Shown here piece by piece: positions 41,022-49,994 of a stretch of DNA of 64,000 nucleotides; within the stretch, counting starts at the first letter, position 1, and each line of letters opens with the position of its first letter. The stretch spans positions 496,001 through 560,000 of the forward strand of contig NZ_CP108006.1 of the NCBI RefSeq assembly GCF_036127095.1. The letters run 5' to 3'. The translations under genes were made by a program, and so were the position numbers. Source of the stretch: Streptomyces sp. NBC_00335. Lineage in GTDB: Bacteria; Actinomycetota; Actinomycetes; Streptomycetales; Streptomycetaceae. The notes under the pieces were generated by a model. It made no database searches and was not told the DNA's origin. It saw only the letters and a program-made list of their open reading frames with translations.

Positions 41022-41658
41022 CGACCAGACGATCATCCGCACCGGGTTGCGGATCATGCTGAACGCCCAGCCCGGCATCGAGGTGGTCGGCGAGGCCGCC
41101 GACGGGCGGGAGGCGGTACGTCTGGCCCGCGAACTGCGCCCCGACGTCTGCCTGTTCGACATCCGCATGCCCGTACTCGACGGGCTCGAGGCCACCCGGC
41201 TGGTCGCCGGCCCGGGCGTCGCCGACCCGCTGGCCGTGGTCGTCATCACCACGTTCGACCTCGACGAGTACGTCTACGGCGCGCTGCGTGCCGGCGCCCG
41301 CGGATTCCTCCTCAAGGACACGGGACCGGACCTCTTGGCCCAGGCCGTACGGTCGGCGGCCGGCGGTGAGGCGCTCATTGCGCCCAGCGTCACCGTCCGT
41401 CTGCTCGAGGCATTCGCGGACCTGCCCGCCGGCCGGCCCGTGACCCAGCCGGTCTCCCCCGTCACCGCCCGCGAGGAGCAGGTGCTCCTCGCCGTCGCTC
41501 GCGGGCTGACCAACACCGAGATCGCCGATGCACTGCACATCAGCCTCAGCACGGTGAAGACGCACCTGGCCAGCCTGATGGCCAAACTCGGCGCCCGCAA
41601 CCGGGTCGAGATCGCGATGTGGGCCTACGAAACGCGCCGCATCCTCCCCGGAACCTGA
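40996..41658 (+). CDS. NarL/FixJ-type response regulator
   Basis: 220 aa with a GTG start inside the kinase gene. The receiver domain has acidic Asp9/Asp10 and the phosphoacceptor Asp55 (VCLFDIRMPVLDG), with Lys in FLLKDTG. The LuxR-type HTH is VTAREEQVLLAVARGLTNTEIADALHISLSTVKTHLASLMAKL. It should control the divergent MMPL gene through the repeat at 39691-39718. The family is well known; the target is inference. Confidence 0.94.
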   Translation: MSIRVLVADDQTIIRTGLRIMLNAQPGIEVVGEAADGREAVRLARELRPDVCLFDIRMPVLDGLEATRLVAGPGVADPLAVVVITTFDLDEYVYGALRAGARGFLLKDTGPDLLAQAVRSAAGGEALIAPSVTVRLLEAFADLPAGRPVTQPVSPVTAREEQVLLAVARGLTNTEIADALHISLSTVKTHLASLMAKLGARNRVEIAMWAYETRRILPGT

Positions 41659-41699
41659 ACCGGCTGCCGCGCCATGTCCCATGAGTCCCAAGAAGAGGG

Positions 41700-42101
41700 C
41701 TAGGGGACCACGGGGTCGCCGGTCAGCTTGGTCATCACGGCGTCGCGCAGGACCTGGTACTCCGTGCGCAGGCGGCGCCATTCGCTCTCCGGCGGGCGGG
41801 GGACGACCATGCCCTCGGTGATCTTCTCCTCCGGGCCGAACTGCTCGCGGGTGAGGTCGATTTCGATGCCCATGCCCAGGCGGTTCCACCAGTGGTAGTC
41901 CACGCGCTCGCCGTCGACGAGGACCTCGCCGCGGATCAGTTCGCCGCCCAGCAGGTCGTTGAGGAGCATGGCGGTCACACCGCACTGGTCACGGGCCGGG
42001 TTCTCCCGGGTCCACCGGTCGCGGTACTCGGGTGTGCACGTCTGCTCGCTCCAACTGCTGCGGACGGCACGATCGATGTCGGTCAGAAGGAAAGGCGTCA
42101 T
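41700..42101 (-). CDS. YunG-like protein
   Basis: 133 aa. The sequence opens TPFLLTDIDRAVRSSWSEQTC and contains ENPARDQCGVTAMLLNDLLGGELI, then YHWWNRLGMGIEIDLTREQF. This is the conserved pattern of the YunG family, in which a Cys, a His and an Asp look like a cysteine-hydrolase or transglutaminase-like site. No role is established. It ends 40 nt from the convergent response regulator and has repeated sequence in its upstream region. Confidence 0.8.
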   Translation of the reverse strand: MTPFLLTDIDRAVRSSWSEQTCTPEYRDRWTRENPARDQCGVTAMLLNDLLGGELIRGEVLVDGERVDYHWWNRLGMGIEIDLTREQFGPEEKITEGMVVPRPPESEWRRLRTEYQVLRDAVMTKLTGDPVVP

Positions 42102-42163
42102 GCCGCTCATCCTCGCAACCGGCACTGACAGAGATCCATACCTCGGCCGACCGTCCGGTCGGG

Positions 42164-42223
42164 TCAGTCGCGTTCCTGTCAGTCCGGGCGCCGATCGGTC
42201 GCGTTTGTGCCAGTCCCGCGCCG
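42164..42223. repeat. Imperfect 29-30-bp direct repeat upstream of the YunG-like gene
   Basis: The two copies (42164-42193 and 42195-42223) begin TCAGTCGCGTTCCTG and TCGGTCGCGTTTGTG and both end CGCCG. A third, inverted copy of the inner word, GGCACTGACAG, is at 42121-42131. Such arrays are typical of multiple operators for one regulator, possibly in the YunG-like promoter. Confidence 0.45.
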
Positions 42224-42315
42224 GTTCGGCCGCGAGGAGTTCGCCGAGCGGGCATGAGCACCTTCCTGAAAGGTCCGAGGGGTCGCGGCCCCCACTGCCG
42301 TGCCCCGGCACGCCG

Positions 42316-42348
42316 GAGCCCGGCCCGGCTGGGTGCCGGGCCGGGCTC
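42316..42348 (-). terminator. 14-bp hairpin after the GH31 gene
   Basis: GAGCCCGGCCCGGC-tgggt-GCCGGGCCGGGCTC is a perfect stem about 90 nt downstream of the glycosidase stop. Confidence 0.75.
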
Positions 42349-42437
42349 TGTGGGGGGTGTCAGGCGGCTCTCATCGCGATGCCGGGAACCTCACGGGGCG
42401 CATACCCTCGGGGTCGCGAGGGCCCGGGCCCACGGGC

Positions 42438-45400
42438 TCACGGGGTGAAGGTCCAGCGCTGGGCCGCGGTCGTCGCGCACGCGACCCGGGTGAGCTTGGT
42501 GCCGTTGGCCGTGGCGGAGCCGGCCGGGGTCAGACACTGGCCGGAGTTGCGCAGGCTGCCGTCCGGGCCGGTCTGCCAGCTCTGGCCCGCGCTGCCGTTG
42601 CAGGTCTGGATCGCGACGGCGGTGGGGGTGGCCGCGTCCAGGCAGACTCCGCCGAGGCCGGTGAGCCGGCCGTCGCCCTGCAGGGTCCAGCGCTGGTTGG
42701 GGCCGCCGTGGCAGCTGTAGAGGGTGGGCTGGGTGCCGGGGGTGGTGGCGCTGCCCGGGAGGTCGATGCAGGTGGCCGATGCCCCGTTGACCAGGGTGGC
42801 GGCCGCGGGCAGCGGGGTCGGGCGACCGGTGAGGGTGATCTCGGCGGCGCTGCTCCAGGGACCGCGGCCGCCCGCCTCGGTCAGTGCCTTGAGGCGGAGG
42901 TAGCGGCCCGCTTTGGCGGACAGGGAGACCGGCTTGAGGGCCGCCGTGTCGGCGAAGGTGCCGGTGGCCACCGGGGAACCCCAGTCGGTGGTGGTGTCCG
43001 AGACGTACACCTCGTAGCCGCCGATCCGGCCGTTGACCCCGCCGTCCTGGCGGGGCAGGTAGCCGAGGCCGTCGGCCGTGTAGCGGGCGCCGAGGTCGAT
43101 CTGGATCTCGTGCGGGAGCGGCGCGGGTGCGGAACCGGACCAGGCGGTGTGCCAGATGGTCCCGGTGTTCCCGTCGAAGGCGTTGCGGGCCGCGCCGTTC
43201 TCGCCGCCGGTCTCCTGGCTGTCGGCGGAGACCAGGGTCCAGGCCGTCTGCGGGACGGGGCTGGAGGTGACCGGGATGGGGTCGGCGGCCGGGACGGAGG
43301 TGCCGGTGGCCGAGACGCCGAACGCGCCCGACTTCGTACCCGTCTTGGTCCACAGGATGCCGCCGCGGTCGGCGGCGTCGAAGAACCAGCCGGTCGCGGC
43401 CGCGTCGTAGGCGGCCTTGCCGCTCAGCCGGGTGAGGGCCGCGCCGTCCACGGTGACCGCGGTGGGGGCGGTGGCCACGTGGAGGCTGAACTCGTAGCCC
43501 CGCGAGGCCGGTTTGCCGGTGTAGCTGCCGGCCGGGGCCGAGACGGACACGTTGACCGTGCCGGAGCCGGAGGCCGGGGCGGTGACGTCGACCTGCTGGC
43601 GGGCGAAGGCTCCGCTCTGGTGGGCGCGGGTGATCCCGTCGTCCTCGTAGAGGCTGAAGGAGGTGGCGCCGCGCGGGTGGATGTCGTAGGTGAGGGTGGA
43701 GACGGGCTTCTCCCCCGTGTAGTTCATCTGCGGCCACATCGGGACGATGGCGCCGCCCTTGACGAACAGGGGCAGGGTGTCGAGGGGTGCCTGGTAGCCG
43801 TTGAGCCAGCCCGGTCCGGCGTAGGTCTTGCCCGTCCAGTAGTCCGTCCACGTGCCGGCCGGGAGGTAGATGCCGTCCCGTACGGAGGTGTCGGAGACCA
43901 CGGGCGCGACGAGGAAGGAATCGCCGGCCATGAACTGGCCGCTGGTCAGGTTGCCGCGCGCCACCGGGTCCTCGGGGTACTCCAGGACCATCGCGCGGGT
44001 GCTCGGGACGCCGGTCTCGTGCGCGGTCCGGCTCATCGTGTACAGGTACGGCATCAGCCGCATCTTCAGCTGGAGGTACTTGCGGTTGATCGAGAGGTAC
44101 GGCTCCGCGAACCGCCAGGGCTGCTTGTCCTGGTACCCGGCGGTCGGACCGGTCGCGCCCCAGCCGGACATGGTCATGAAGGCCGGGGTGAACGCCTTCC
44201 ACTGGAGGTCGCGGGCGTACGTCTTGGGGCTGCCGGCGAAGATGCCGTCGACGTCGCCGGTGGCGTAGTTGAGGCCGGAGAGGCCCGCGCCGGTGATGGC
44301 GGGGACGTGCCAGCGCATGTCGTCCCAGGTGCCGTTGGTGTCACCGGTCCAGACGACGGCGTTGCGCTGGGTGCCGGCCCAGCCGTCGACGGTCCAGACG
44401 TAGCGCCGGGCGTCGGAGTTCTTCTCGATGCCGTCGACGGCCTGCTGGACACCGGCGAAGGCCGTCTTGTAACCGCCGCCGATCCAGGCGACGTCGGTCT
44501 TCACTCCCCGCGAACCGGCCGCCCCCACTTCCTCGTTGATGTTGCCGAGGCCCGTCGAGGTCCACAGTCCGGTCTGGAAGCCCTTGGCCTTCAGGGCGTC
44601 GACCGTGGACTTCAGTGGCGCGGTGTAGCCGCAGCCGTAGCCGTCGTTGGGCAGGAACCAGCCCGAGGGCATGTCGGCGGCGCGGGCGTCCGTGGCGTAG
44701 CCGACGACGTCCGGGGTGGTCTGGTGGCGGAGCCGGTTGTGATCGCCCTGGTAGGCCGGGTTGGAGGCGTTGAAGCAGTCGGCGTTGCCGAGTTCGAAGC
44801 CCCACGCCGGAGCCATGAAGGGCTTGCCGCTGACGTCGGTGTAGGCGTCCAGGACGGTCTTGAGGGAATTGCCGGTGAAGTACCAGGCGTCGAAGCGCTT
44901 CTCGTCATGGGTGAGCGTGGTGGGAGCGTTGAAACCGTACGAGCCCGGGGCCCAGGTATTGCGCATCACGCCGTAGTTGTTGGTCGACACGTAGAAGGGC
45001 GCGGGGCTGGCGTTGTTGTTCTCGCGCCACTTGTTGTCGACCGCGATGGGGACGGTCTTGCCGCGCAGCGCCCATTCGCCCAGGCGCAGGCCCGTTCCGT
45101 AGAACTGCTCGTCCGCCGCGCGCGCGAGGTACTGGGTGGTCTGGCTGCTGGTCCAGGAGGTGGGCTGCATCTCCTGCCAGACGAGGGTGGAGTTGTCGGC
45201 CCGGTAGACGGAGAACTGCAGCGGGGTCTTGTTGACCCGGATGGACAGGGAACCGGTGGTGATCTTGTAATACGTGCCCGCGTCGGTCCAGGCGGCGCTC
45301 ACGGGGCCGAAATCGGTGGTGGGGGCGAGGTCGGTACCGGCCGGATCGCTGGTGAAGGTGCCGTCGGGCGAGAGCCAGAGCCGGAAGATGTCGGCGCGGG

Positions 45401-45638
45401 CGACGACCACCCGGGCCTTGGCTCCGCCGGAGGTTGCGATCGTGAAGGTGTTCCCCGACTGGGTGACGCCGGTGGCGTTGCCCGCCGTGGCCGGGGCCGG
45501 CGCCTCGGCGGCCGCCGAGGCCGGTGAGGAGAGGGGGCCGGCCATGGCCAGACCGGCCACGGCGAGGACCGCGGCGAGCAGCGCGGCGGCCGGGGCGCGT
45601 CGCCGCCGTGGGCTTCTGCGGATGCTGATGAGTCTCAT
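42438..45638 (-). CDS. Secreted GH31 glycoside hydrolase with F5/8C and ricin-type domains
   Basis: 1066 aa. A long Arg-rich signal peptide (RRRRAPAAALLAAVLAVAGLAMAG) is followed by an N-terminal beta domain and the GH31 barrel (about 230-620). By alignment to known members the nucleophile is Asp382 (GVKTDVAWIGGG) and the acid/base Asp433 (VVWTGDTNGTW). Next are C-terminal beta sheets, an F5/8-type C (CBM32-like) domain (about 805-920) and a ricin-type beta-trefoil (CBM13, about 935-1066) with QxW repeats (NQRWTLQ, GQSWQTG, AQRWTF). It probably removes an alpha-linked sugar from a glycan or glycoprotein. The exact specificity is unknown. Confidence 0.9.
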   Translation of the reverse strand: MRLISIRRSPRRRRAPAAALLAAVLAVAGLAMAGPLSSPASAAAEAPAPATAGNATGVTQSGNTFTIATSGGAKARVVVARADIFRLWLSPDGTFTSDPAGTDLAPTTDFGPVSAAWTDAGTYYKITTGSLSIRVNKTPLQFSVYRADNSTLVWQEMQPTSWTSSQTTQYLARAADEQFYGTGLRLGEWALRGKTVPIAVDNKWRENNNASPAPFYVSTNNYGVMRNTWAPGSYGFNAPTTLTHDEKRFDAWYFTGNSLKTVLDAYTDVSGKPFMAPAWGFELGNADCFNASNPAYQGDHNRLRHQTTPDVVGYATDARAADMPSGWFLPNDGYGCGYTAPLKSTVDALKAKGFQTGLWTSTGLGNINEEVGAAGSRGVKTDVAWIGGGYKTAFAGVQQAVDGIEKNSDARRYVWTVDGWAGTQRNAVVWTGDTNGTWDDMRWHVPAITGAGLSGLNYATGDVDGIFAGSPKTYARDLQWKAFTPAFMTMSGWGATGPTAGYQDKQPWRFAEPYLSINRKYLQLKMRLMPYLYTMSRTAHETGVPSTRAMVLEYPEDPVARGNLTSGQFMAGDSFLVAPVVSDTSVRDGIYLPAGTWTDYWTGKTYAGPGWLNGYQAPLDTLPLFVKGGAIVPMWPQMNYTGEKPVSTLTYDIHPRGATSFSLYEDDGITRAHQSGAFARQQVDVTAPASGSGTVNVSVSAPAGSYTGKPASRGYEFSLHVATAPTAVTVDGAALTRLSGKAAYDAAATGWFFDAADRGGILWTKTGTKSGAFGVSATGTSVPAADPIPVTSSPVPQTAWTLVSADSQETGGENGAARNAFDGNTGTIWHTAWSGSAPAPLPHEIQIDLGARYTADGLGYLPRQDGGVNGRIGGYEVYVSDTTTDWGSPVATGTFADTAALKPVSLSAKAGRYLRLKALTEAGGRGPWSSAAEITLTGRPTPLPAAATLVNGASATCIDLPGSATTPGTQPTLYSCHGGPNQRWTLQGDGRLTGLGGVCLDAATPTAVAIQTCNGSAGQSWQTGPDGSLRNSGQCLTPAGSATANGTKLTRVACATTAAQRWTFTP

Positions 45639-45726
45639 GGGGCGGCTCCTCGTGCGGTCCGGACTGCGGACACACCTTTTGGCATGCACCGGGCAACATA
45701 GCGGTCCGGAGGCCCCATTTGAAGGA

Positions 45727-45758
45727 AGATGCTCGCAATGGCTGGTCAACGAGCATCT
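45727..45758. promoter_or_regulatory. Inverted repeat upstream of the GH31 gene
   Basis: AGATGCTCG (45727-45735) and CGAGCATCT (45750-45758) are perfect arms with a 14-bp spacer, 89 nt upstream of the start on the minus strand. It suits a LacI- or ROK-type sugar regulator, but no such gene is in the window. Confidence 0.5.
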
Positions 45759-45874
45759 TTGAGCATGCGGAGGCGCGGTGATCCCTCACTCGGATGGCCC
45801 ACCCGCCCTGCGCGACGCGCCCCGCGCCCCGACCCTGAGACGAACCACGGACGATTCTGGAGGGCCCGGCACTC

Positions 45875-47209
45875 ATGGCACAGGCGCAACAGCCCGCATC
45901 GCTCCGTCAGCTCCTCCTCGCCCCCGGGACCCTGCGACTGCTCGTCCTCTCGGCGCTCATCGGCATCCCGGTCTCGCTGTTCGCCTTCGGTTTCGTCAGC
46001 CTCGAACACGAGCTCCAGCACTGGGTCTGGCACACCGCACCCGACCTGCTCGGCTACTCGCGCGCCCCCTGGTGGTGGGGCCTGCCGACGCTCGCCCTCG
46101 CCGGACTGCTGGCCGCGCCGATCATCACGCGGATGGCCGGCGCGGGCGGACACGTCCCCGCCTACGGCTTCGGCGGTCCGCCGACCATGCCGCGCGAGAC
46201 CCTGAGCGTGGTCCTGGCCGCGCTGGCCTGCCTGCCCCTCGGCGTGATGCTGGGACCCGAGGCGCCCCTGATGGCCATGGGCAGCGGCCTCGCCCTGCTC
46301 AGCATCCGCGCCGCCAAGCGTGCCGCGGAGCCCGAGCTGGCCACGGTGCTGGGCATGGCCGGATCCACCGCCGCCATCAGCACCATCTTCGGCAGTCCGC
46401 TGATCCCGGTGGTGATGGTGCTGGAGGGCGCCGCCCTCGTGGCCGGAGGCGCCCGCATCCTCGTACTGATCCTGCCCGCCCTGGTCGCCAGCGGGGTCGG
46501 CGCCCTGGTCTTCACCGGCTTCGGGCACTGGACCGGCCTCGGCATCGGCGCGCTGACCCTCCCCCAGGAACCGGCCGCGGGCCTGCCCGACGCGGGCGAC
46601 TTCCTGTGGGGCATCCCGATGGCCGCCCTGATCGGCGTCGTGGTCGCCCTGGGCAAGTCCGGGGGCCTGCGCGTGCACGCCTGGACGGGGACCTCCGCGC
46701 GGCGGATCGTCCTGTGCGCGGTGGCCGTAGGCGTCTGCGTCACCGGCTACGCGCTGATCACCGGGCGCTCCCCCGAGGAGGTGGCCCTGTCCGGCCAGGC
46801 AACCGTCGGCATGCTGGCCGCCGAGCCCTCGTCCTGGGCGGTGGGCGCGCTGATCGCCCTCTCGGCCTTCAAACTGATCGGCTGGAGCATCGCCCTGGGC
46901 AGCCTCCGGGGTGGTCCCATCTTCCCGTCCATCATGATCGGGGCATCGATCGGCGTCGCCTTCGGCAGCCTGCCCGGATTCGGCATGGGTCCCGCCCTGG
47001 CGGCCGGCATCTGCGCGGCCGGGGTGGCCGGTACCCGGCTCCCGGTGACCGGCGTGGTCCTGGCCGCCGCCCTGCTGGGCAAGGAGGCACCCACCCTGAT
47101 GCCGCTGCTGGTGCTCTCGGCGGTGACGGCCCTGCTGGCCTCGGCCCTGATCGACCGCCAGCGCCCCGCCGACCCGGCCCACCTCCAGCCCGCTTCCACG
47201 GACGCCTGA
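45875..47209 (+). CDS. ClC-type chloride channel/antiporter family protein
   Basis: 444 aa with 10-12 hydrophobic helices. The ClC selectivity motifs are visible in modified form: MLGPEAPLMAMG for GREGPxxxxG and LRGGPIFPSIMIGA for the GGIFxPxxxxGA segment. The central SPLIPVVMVLEGAAL matches the helix after the first ClC half. Modified motifs suggest altered ion selectivity or a non-chloride substrate. The ATG is preceded by a GGAGGG-type site. Confidence 0.85.
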   Translation: MAQAQQPASLRQLLLAPGTLRLLVLSALIGIPVSLFAFGFVSLEHELQHWVWHTAPDLLGYSRAPWWWGLPTLALAGLLAAPIITRMAGAGGHVPAYGFGGPPTMPRETLSVVLAALACLPLGVMLGPEAPLMAMGSGLALLSIRAAKRAAEPELATVLGMAGSTAAISTIFGSPLIPVVMVLEGAALVAGGARILVLILPALVASGVGALVFTGFGHWTGLGIGALTLPQEPAAGLPDAGDFLWGIPMAALIGVVVALGKSGGLRVHAWTGTSARRIVLCAVAVGVCVTGYALITGRSPEEVALSGQATVGMLAAEPSSWAVGALIALSAFKLIGWSIALGSLRGGPIFPSIMIGASIGVAFGSLPGFGMGPALAAGICAAGVAGTRLPVTGVVLAAALLGKEAPTLMPLLVLSAVTALLASALIDRQRPADPAHLQPASTDA

Positions 47210-47220
47210 GCCCTTCGGCA

Positions 47221-47284
47221 CCTGAGCCCGCCGAGCCCCGAGCCCGCCTACGCCCGAGCCCGAAGACGTACCGGCGGGCTCAGG
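47221..47284 (+). terminator. Long-loop inverted repeat after the ClC gene
   Basis: CCTGAGCCCGCCG pairs perfectly with its complement at 47272-47284 across a 38-nt loop, just downstream of the stop. Confidence 0.5.
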
Positions 47285-47320
47285 CCGGGCCGACGGGCAG
47301 GGCACCACCCCTCCGGCCCG

Positions 47321-47660
47321 GTGGCGATCCACGTCTTCGAGGCCTTCGGCCGGCAGGTGTACGCGCTGGACGTGCCCGCGAGCAGCTGGTTCACCGCGAC
47401 GTCCGCGCTGGTGCACTACGTCCTCGGCGCCGCCGGCCAGAACGCCGCGAACCTCGTGCGCGCCCGGCCTCGGCCCGGAGGCCGACCGCGGCGCCCACCT
47501 CGACACCATGGCGCAGGCCTGGAAACGACTCGGCCCCGAGGAGTGCCCCTTCACCCGGGCGCTCGCGGACCAGGGGCTCGACCACGACGACCGCGTGCAG
47601 TTCCTCGCCGGCGTCGACCTCATCGTCACGGGCATGACGGCCCGCCCGCCCGCCGCGTAG
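47321..47660 (+). pseudogene. TetR-family regulator C-terminal remnant with a frameshift
   Basis: The frame beginning GTG at 47321 encodes IHVFEAFGRQVYALDVPASSWFTATSALVHYVLGAAGQNAANLVRAR, a TetR C-terminal (ligand-binding/dimer) segment. It then breaks. From 47469 a different frame continues the same fold (LGPEADRGAHLDTMAQAWKRLGPEECPFTRALADQGLDHDDRVQFLAGVDLIVTGM) to a stop at 47658. The N-terminal DNA-binding half is absent. So it is a truncated, frameshifted gene fragment. Confidence 0.7.
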
Positions 47661-47782
47661 CGGATGACCCCGCCTTTGCCCTTTTCATAGGCTTTGGTGG
47701 CGAACCGTTCCTTTCGTTGTGCACTCTCACTCCCCGGCAGCCGCACCGGCCGCCTCCGTACAGGGCTCAGGAGTCACGCACG

Positions 47783-48898
47783 ATGAAGCACGGCAAACGC
47801 CGGGAGGCGCAGCACCGCCACGGCCGGGACCGGGGACCGGGCGGCGGCCGGCCGCGGCGGCGCTGGATCGGCGAGGCCGTCGCGCTGGCGGCCGTGGCGG
47901 GCGTGATCGCCGGGGCGGTCGGCTACTTCGACCCGTTCGACGACACCGGCGACATCGTGCACCTCGACGAGCCCCGCACCACGGCCCGGGGAGACTCCGG
48001 TGGCACGTCCGGGGACCCGCTGACCCTGATGCCCACCGGCCCGGCGCCCGAGCTGAAGGTGTCGGGCACCATCCCGGAGGACGGCAGCAAGGTGATGGTG
48101 ACCACCCTCGCCGGGAAGAAGTCCCACTTCACGGGCAAGGTCTGGCTCTGGGTGCCGCCGCAGTACCACGACCCGAAGTACGCGCGCAGCGGCTTCCCCG
48201 TGATGATCGCGCTGCCCGGCGGGCCCGGCTTCGACGAGAACTACTGGAGCGGGAGCAATCTCAAGCTGGAGGCCGACATCTCCAAGTGGTCCGAGGAGGG
48301 CGCCAGCCTCCCCTTCATCCTCGCCATGCCCGTCCTGAACCCAGCGTCCGACAAGGACGGCCTGTACTGGGACGGCAGCGACATCCCCGGCCAGCCGAAG
48401 ATGGGCACCTGGCTCACCGAGGACGTTCCCGACCTGGTCCGCGCGACGTTCCGTACGATCAAGTCCCGCGACGGCTGGGCCTTCATGGGCAGCTCCTCCG
48501 GCGGGTTCGCCGGGCTCAAGGCGGTACTGCAGAAGCCCGACCGGTTCCGGGCGGTGATCGCCGGCGGGCCCGACATCGTCCCCGACTCCCGGCTGTGGGA
48601 CGGCCACCCCGAGGAGAAGGCGCAGAACAGTCCGCCCCAGCTCGCGCAGAAGCTGATCGACCGGGGCGGACCCGAGGTGGACCTCGCCTTCCAGGTCGGC
48701 ACCAAGGGCAGCGACGTCCAGAACCGGCCGCCGATCGAGAAGTTCATCAAGGACTACGGCAAGGGGCCCGTGAAGACGATGTTCCACGTCGACGAGGGCG
48801 GCGGCCACGACGCCTACACCTACGTCCCCGGCATGTACGACGGCGGGCTCATCCAGTGGGTCAGCAAGCTCATGCGAGGGCCCGTCCCCAGCCCGTGA
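47783..48898 (+). CDS. Secreted/membrane-anchored esterase D-like alpha/beta hydrolase
   Basis: 371 aa. After a basic N-terminus a single hydrophobic helix (EAVALAAVAGVIAGAVGYF) acts as a signal-anchor. The catalytic domain is of the esterase D / mycolyltransferase type: MIALPGGPGFDENYW oxyanion region, GSSSGGFAGL nucleophile elbow (Ser238), and the HVDEGGGHDAYTYVPG end with the catalytic His. The family includes trehalose mycolyltransferases and feruloyl-type esterases. Streptomycetes make no mycolate, so a different ester substrate is likely. The ATG follows caggag. Confidence 0.85.
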   Translation: MKHGKRREAQHRHGRDRGPGGGRPRRRWIGEAVALAAVAGVIAGAVGYFDPFDDTGDIVHLDEPRTTARGDSGGTSGDPLTLMPTGPAPELKVSGTIPEDGSKVMVTTLAGKKSHFTGKVWLWVPPQYHDPKYARSGFPVMIALPGGPGFDENYWSGSNLKLEADISKWSEEGASLPFILAMPVLNPASDKDGLYWDGSDIPGQPKMGTWLTEDVPDLVRATFRTIKSRDGWAFMGSSSGGFAGLKAVLQKPDRFRAVIAGGPDIVPDSRLWDGHPEEKAQNSPPQLAQKLIDRGGPEVDLAFQVGTKGSDVQNRPPIEKFIKDYGKGPVKTMFHVDEGGGHDAYTYVPGMYDGGLIQWVSKLMRGPVPSP

Positions 48899-49172
48899 CG
48901 GGCAGCGGGCTCACGGCCAGGACCGGCGCCGCCGGCGAGCCGTGCCGGTGCCCGCAGGGATCGAAGACCAGAACCACCGGCTGCCCCGGACGCTGACGCC
49001 AGGAGATGCGTTCCGGGGCTTCCTCGCAGACCGGGCAGCACGGCAGCGGGCCCGGCTGAGGCGCCGGGCTCAACGTGCCCGTCGAACTCGACGTCCCCGT
49101 CGAACTCAGCGGGCGCGGCTCCGGCCGGTACCCGGGGGCGGCCGCGAGCTGCGTGGAGTGCTGATCGCTCAT
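48870..49172 (-). CDS. Small Cys-rich (zinc-ribbon-like) protein
   Basis: 100 aa. The C-terminal half has CCPVCEEAPERISW and FDPCGHRHG, spacing compatible with a zinc ribbon. The N-terminus is Ser/Pro-rich. No family recognised. The ATG is behind a GGGAG site. Its 3' end overlaps the esterase gene by 29 nt on the opposite strand. Confidence 0.6.
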   Translation of the reverse strand: MSDQHSTQLAAAPGYRPEPRPLSSTGTSSSTGTLSPAPQPGPLPCCPVCEEAPERISWRQRPGQPVVLVFDPCGHRHGSPAAPVLAVSPLPVTGWGRALA

Positions 49173-49240
49173 GGAGACTCCCTGGTCGTGCGGTTGGGCT
49201 GATCGCACTGTGCCATGGAGGACCCCCTGTCCGCACGGGT

Positions 49241-49256
49241 GAATCCTCCAGGATTC
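49241..49256. promoter_or_regulatory. Inverted repeat GAATCCT-cc-AGGATTC
   Basis: A 7-bp perfect palindrome with a 2-nt centre lies in the 150-bp gap between the small Cys-rich gene and the response regulator gene. It could be an operator for the former. The regulator is unknown. Confidence 0.35.
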
Positions 49257-49325
49257 CAGTGAGGTTCCGGCAGGTCAGGGGTGTGCGCCCCGGGCTCCTG
49301 GCGCCCCTCCCCGCGGACTTGGCGC

Positions 49326-49994
49326 TCAGCGCGGCCCCTCGGCGACCTCCACCACGCCCGATTCGTACGCGGCGATGACCGCTTGGGCCCGGTCGCGGAC
49401 GCCCAGCTTGCCGAAGATGCCGGTGATGTGGTTCTTGACCGTGGAGACGCTGATGTCCAGGTCTGCGGCGATCTCCGCGTTGTCGAGTCCGGTGGCCAGC
49501 AGCCGCCAGATCTCCCGCTCCCTCGGTGTGAGTCCGGCCGGAACTCCGGCCGTCTGGCGGGCGGGCCTCGCGGGGGCCCGTACGTACGTGGAGATCAGCC
49601 GGGTCAGCAGGCGCGGCGCCACCGCGGCCTCACCGGTGTGGACGGTGCGGATCGCGGCCGTCAGCTCCTCCGGGGAGACGTCCTTGGGCAGGAACCCGTA
49701 GGCTCCGGCGCGCAGGGCGGCGACCACGTACTCGTCCATGTCGAAGGTGCTCAGCGCCAGGACCCGGCACTCCGGCAGCCGTGCGGACAGTTCCCCGGTG
49801 GCCTCGACCCCGTCCAGGACCGGCATCCGGATGTCCATGACGACCACGTCGGGTCGCAGCCGCTCCGCGAGGGCGACCGCCTCGGCACCGTCCCCGGCCT
49901 CGCCGACGACCTCGAAGTCCGGATCGGGGGCCAGGATCAGGGCCAGGCCCCGGCGGACGAGCGGCTGGTCGTCGGCAATGAGCACACGGATCAT
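49326..49994 (-). CDS. NarL/FixJ-type response regulator
   Basis: 222 aa. The receiver domain has acidic Asp8/Asp9 and the phosphoacceptor Asp54 (VVVMDIRMPVLDG), with Lys in FLPKDVS. The LuxR HTH reads LTPREREIWRLLATGLDNAEIAADLDISVSTVKNHITGIFGKL. The start overlaps the kinase stop by 4 nt (ATGA). With the kinase and the divergent MMPL gene it forms a second copy of the module design seen at 37.4-41.7 kb. Confidence 0.94.
   Translation of the reverse strand: MIRVLIADDQPLVRRGLALILAPDPDFEVVGEAGDGAEAVALAERLRPDVVVMDIRMPVLDGVEATGELSARLPECRVLALSTFDMDEYVVAALRAGAYGFLPKDVSPEELTAAIRTVHTGEAAVAPRLLTRLISTYVRAPARPARQTAGVPAGLTPREREIWRLLATGLDNAEIAADLDISVSTVKNHITGIFGKLGVRDRAQAVIAAYESGVVEVAEGPR

Larger units (their letters stand above)
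42102..42437. other. Non-coding gap between the YunG-like gene and the GH31 gene
   Basis: 336 nt without a gene. It holds a pair of direct repeats (42164-42193 and 42195-42223) and related CTGTCAGT/GTGCCAGT words upstream of the YunG-like gene. It also holds the GH31 terminator (42316-42348). Confidence 0.6.
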
